From Marinitenerispora sediminis (GTDB lineage: Bacteria > Actinomycetota > Actinomycetes > Streptosporangiales > Streptosporangiaceae), in NCBI RefSeq assembly GCF_003336425.1, contig NZ_QEIO01000120.1, positions 1 to 34,163 of the forward strand: a stretch of 34,163 nucleotides of DNA, given 5' to 3'. A program made the position numbers and the translations under genes. Every line of letters starts with the position of its first letter. Positions within the stretch are counted from its first letter, which is position 1. A model generated the notes under the pieces. It searched no databases. It saw only the letters and a program-made list of their open reading frames with translations, and was not told the DNA's origin. This document shows, in pieces, positions 32,685 to 34,163 of this stretch.

Positions 32685-34052
32685 TCAGGCGCCGGTGGGA
32701 GCGCTCGCGCTGCTACGCGAGGAGCCGTGGGAAGCGTCGCCCTCCGCGATGTCGCTCAGCACCTCGGACGCGGCCAGCTCGTCCTCCGCGGCCAACCGGT
32801 CGAAACCAGCAACAGGGGGGTAGGTGTAGCGGCCCAGCGACCCGATGAGGACCGCAGCGGCGACCAGTGCTCCCGCCAGCACCGGGGTGATCGGGTCATA
32901 GGATCCCAGCAGGTCGTAGCCCAGCCCCAGCAGGAACGGCCCGAAGGCGGTGCCCAGCAGGAACGCCGCTTGGACCACGCCGAGGATCCGGCCGAACTGG
33001 CGCGTGCCCAGGTAGCGGCTGATGAGGACGGCCAGCAGATCGCCCTCGATTCCGAAGGCCACCCCGATGAACGCGACCGCGATGACGGCGGAGGGGAACG
33101 GCGGATGCAGGAAGAACAGCCCCGCGATCGGGGCGAGGATCACGATCGGGCCGACGACGGTCCCGCGCACGCGGTCGATGATGAACCCCCCGGCCAGCCG
33201 GCCGACCAGCGACGCCAGGCCGAAGACGACGAGCAGCGTCTCGGCCTGACCGGTGCTCAGTCCCCGGTCGGTCATCATCGGCACGAGGTGCACCTGCAGG
33301 CCGATGATCACGGTGCCGGCCAGGCCCAGCCCCAACGCGATGAGCCAGAAGTGGCGGGTGCGCAGCGCCTCCCGGAATGTCAGGCCGGGCAGTTCCAGGC
33401 TGACCTCGCGGTCCCCGACCTCGGTCTCACGGACGAGCCGTCCCCGGACGTGCTGCTCCGCCCGGGCGCGTACCAGCAGCAGCACCGCGGGGACCGACAC
33501 CGCGACGGAGACCAGCGCCATGAGCGCGTAGGCGGACCGCCATCCGAAGTTGTCGATGAGCGCGCCGGCCAGCAGGGGGTTGAGGGCCGAGCCCAGGCTC
33601 ACCAGGGCCGTCACCACGCCGATCGCCAGGGCCCGGTTGTTGTCGAACCAGGTCACCACCGCCCGGGCGCAGGGGACCACCGTGCCGGCCCCGAAGAACC
33701 CCACGAAGAAGCACGGGATGAGGTAGGCGGGTGCGATGGGCGGCATCAGCCCGATCATCGCCATCGACACCGCGTACAGCACGAACGACGGCACGAGGAC
33801 ATAGCGCACGGCATAGCGGTCGATGAGCTGCCCGACGAGGAGCAGGCCGATAGCCATTCCGACCGCCGCCACCGAGTACGACCCGGTGATGGTCGTGCGG
33901 CTGAATCCGGTCTCCTCGACGATCGGCAGGACGAACAGGCCGAGCGTGGCCAGGTACATGGTGCTGGGTGCGACGGCGTTGGCGACACCGGCGCCGACGG
34001 GTACCCGCCACGGGCTCCGTTGCTTGGCGGCGCGAGGAGGGGCAGAGTGCAT
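32685..34052 (-). CDS. MFS transporter, oxalate/monocarboxylate type
   Basis: A 455-aa 12-helix major facilitator. The pattern resembles the OFA/monocarboxylate branch: ATLGLFVLPIVEETGFSRTTITGSYSVAAVG in helices 1-2, GQLIDRYAVRYVL in the 2-3 loop, a central cytoplasmic loop (about 200-230), and GRLAGGFIIDRVRG in helix 8-9. ATG at 34052 has AGGAG eight bases upstream; ATG at 34097, overlapping the previous stop as ATGA, is the alternative. The C-terminus is acidic and Ser-rich. The substrate is likely a small organic anion, unproven. Confidence 0.88.
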   Translation of the reverse strand: MHSAPPRAAKQRSPWRVPVGAGVANAVAPSTMYLATLGLFVLPIVEETGFSRTTITGSYSVAAVGMAIGLLLVGQLIDRYAVRYVLVPSFVLYAVSMAMIGLMPPIAPAYLIPCFFVGFFGAGTVVPCARAVVTWFDNNRALAIGVVTALVSLGSALNPLLAGALIDNFGWRSAYALMALVSVAVSVPAVLLLVRARAEQHVRGRLVRETEVGDREVSLELPGLTFREALRTRHFWLIALGLGLAGTVIIGLQVHLVPMMTDRGLSTGQAETLLVVFGLASLVGRLAGGFIIDRVRGTVVGPIVILAPIAGLFFLHPPFPSAVIAVAFIGVAFGIEGDLLAVLISRYLGTRQFGRILGVVQAAFLLGTAFGPFLLGLGYDLLGSYDPITPVLAGALVAAAVLIGSLGRYTYPPVAGFDRLAAEDELAASEVLSDIAEGDASHGSSRSSASAPTGA

Positions 34053-34093
34053 GTGGATCGCTCCTAGCAGTGCGGCGGCCACTCCCGCGCCGC

Positions 34094-34163
34094 TCATGTG
34101 GCTGCTCCGGGGCCGTCGGCGACCAGGCGGCCTGCGGAGCCGGGGGTGGCGGGGTGGTCAGGT
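34094..34163 (-). CDS. 3' end of an upstream gene (partial)
   Basis: The minus-strand frame reading DHPATPGSAGRLVADGPGAAT ends in a TGA at 34094-34096, overlapping an in-frame ATG of the MFS gene. It runs off the window edge. It is probably the C-terminus of a gene in operon with the MFS transporter, too short to identify. Confidence 0.35.
   Translation of the reverse strand, partial: PDHPATPGSAGRLVADGPGAAT

Overview
The window is high-GC, densely packed DNA with GTG/TTG starts, 1- to 8-base gene overlaps, a dcd gene beside a tRNA-Gly, and pSAM2-type mobile-element genes. All of this points to a filamentous actinomycete. The exact genus cannot be fixed from the sequence alone.

Left chromosomal flank (1-8250). 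A FAD-linked sugar/alditol oxidase gene sits at the edge, and a perfect inverted repeat mirrors its 3' end. Next come two small genes (a twin Cys/His zinc-type protein and a two-helix membrane protein). A minus-strand glycine betaine/choline ABC uptake operon follows, in the order ATPase, permease, lipoprotein. Then come a rhomboid protease, dCTP deaminase (dcd) and tRNA-Gly(CCC).

Integrated element (about 8300-31428, 23.1 kb). The tRNA-Gly is the attachment site: its last 25 bases recur at 31404-31428, inside a 119-bp direct repeat. The element is an actinomycete integrative and conjugative element (AICE). Its backbone is on the minus strand: a GntR/KorSA-like repressor, a Pra-like activator, a 58-aa protein, an FtsK-like Tra, a HUH-type Rep, Xis and Int. 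The tra-rep-xis-int genes are chained by TGATG stop/start overlaps. Three related dyads upstream of pra and of the repressor gene look like the repressor's operators. Three small genes follow, one of them a 57-aa CxxCxGxG zinc-finger gene, and an IS481-type transposase lies beside them.

The cargo is: a TetR + MFS efflux pair; a complete type I restriction-modification operon (hsdM-hsdS-hsdR, coupled); a 535-aa protein with a NucS/RecB-like PD-(D/E)XK nuclease N-terminus and a large unrecognised C-terminal part; and a divergent pair made of a small membrane protein and an NB-ARC (STAND) NTPase with near-identical TPR repeats. This reads as a defence island on an AICE. Towards attR lies mostly non-coding DNA with hairpins, a striking eight-unit array with an exact 11-bp period (30376-30458), and one small gene.

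Right flank (31429-34163). About 480 bp of DNA without an intact gene is followed by a small four-helix membrane protein and an MFS transporter of the oxalate/monocarboxylate type. The 3' end of a further gene lies at the edge.

The most noteworthy items are the nuclease-fusion gene beside the type I system, the small-TM/STAND pair, the 11-bp array, the inferred operator set, and the unusually long att duplication.
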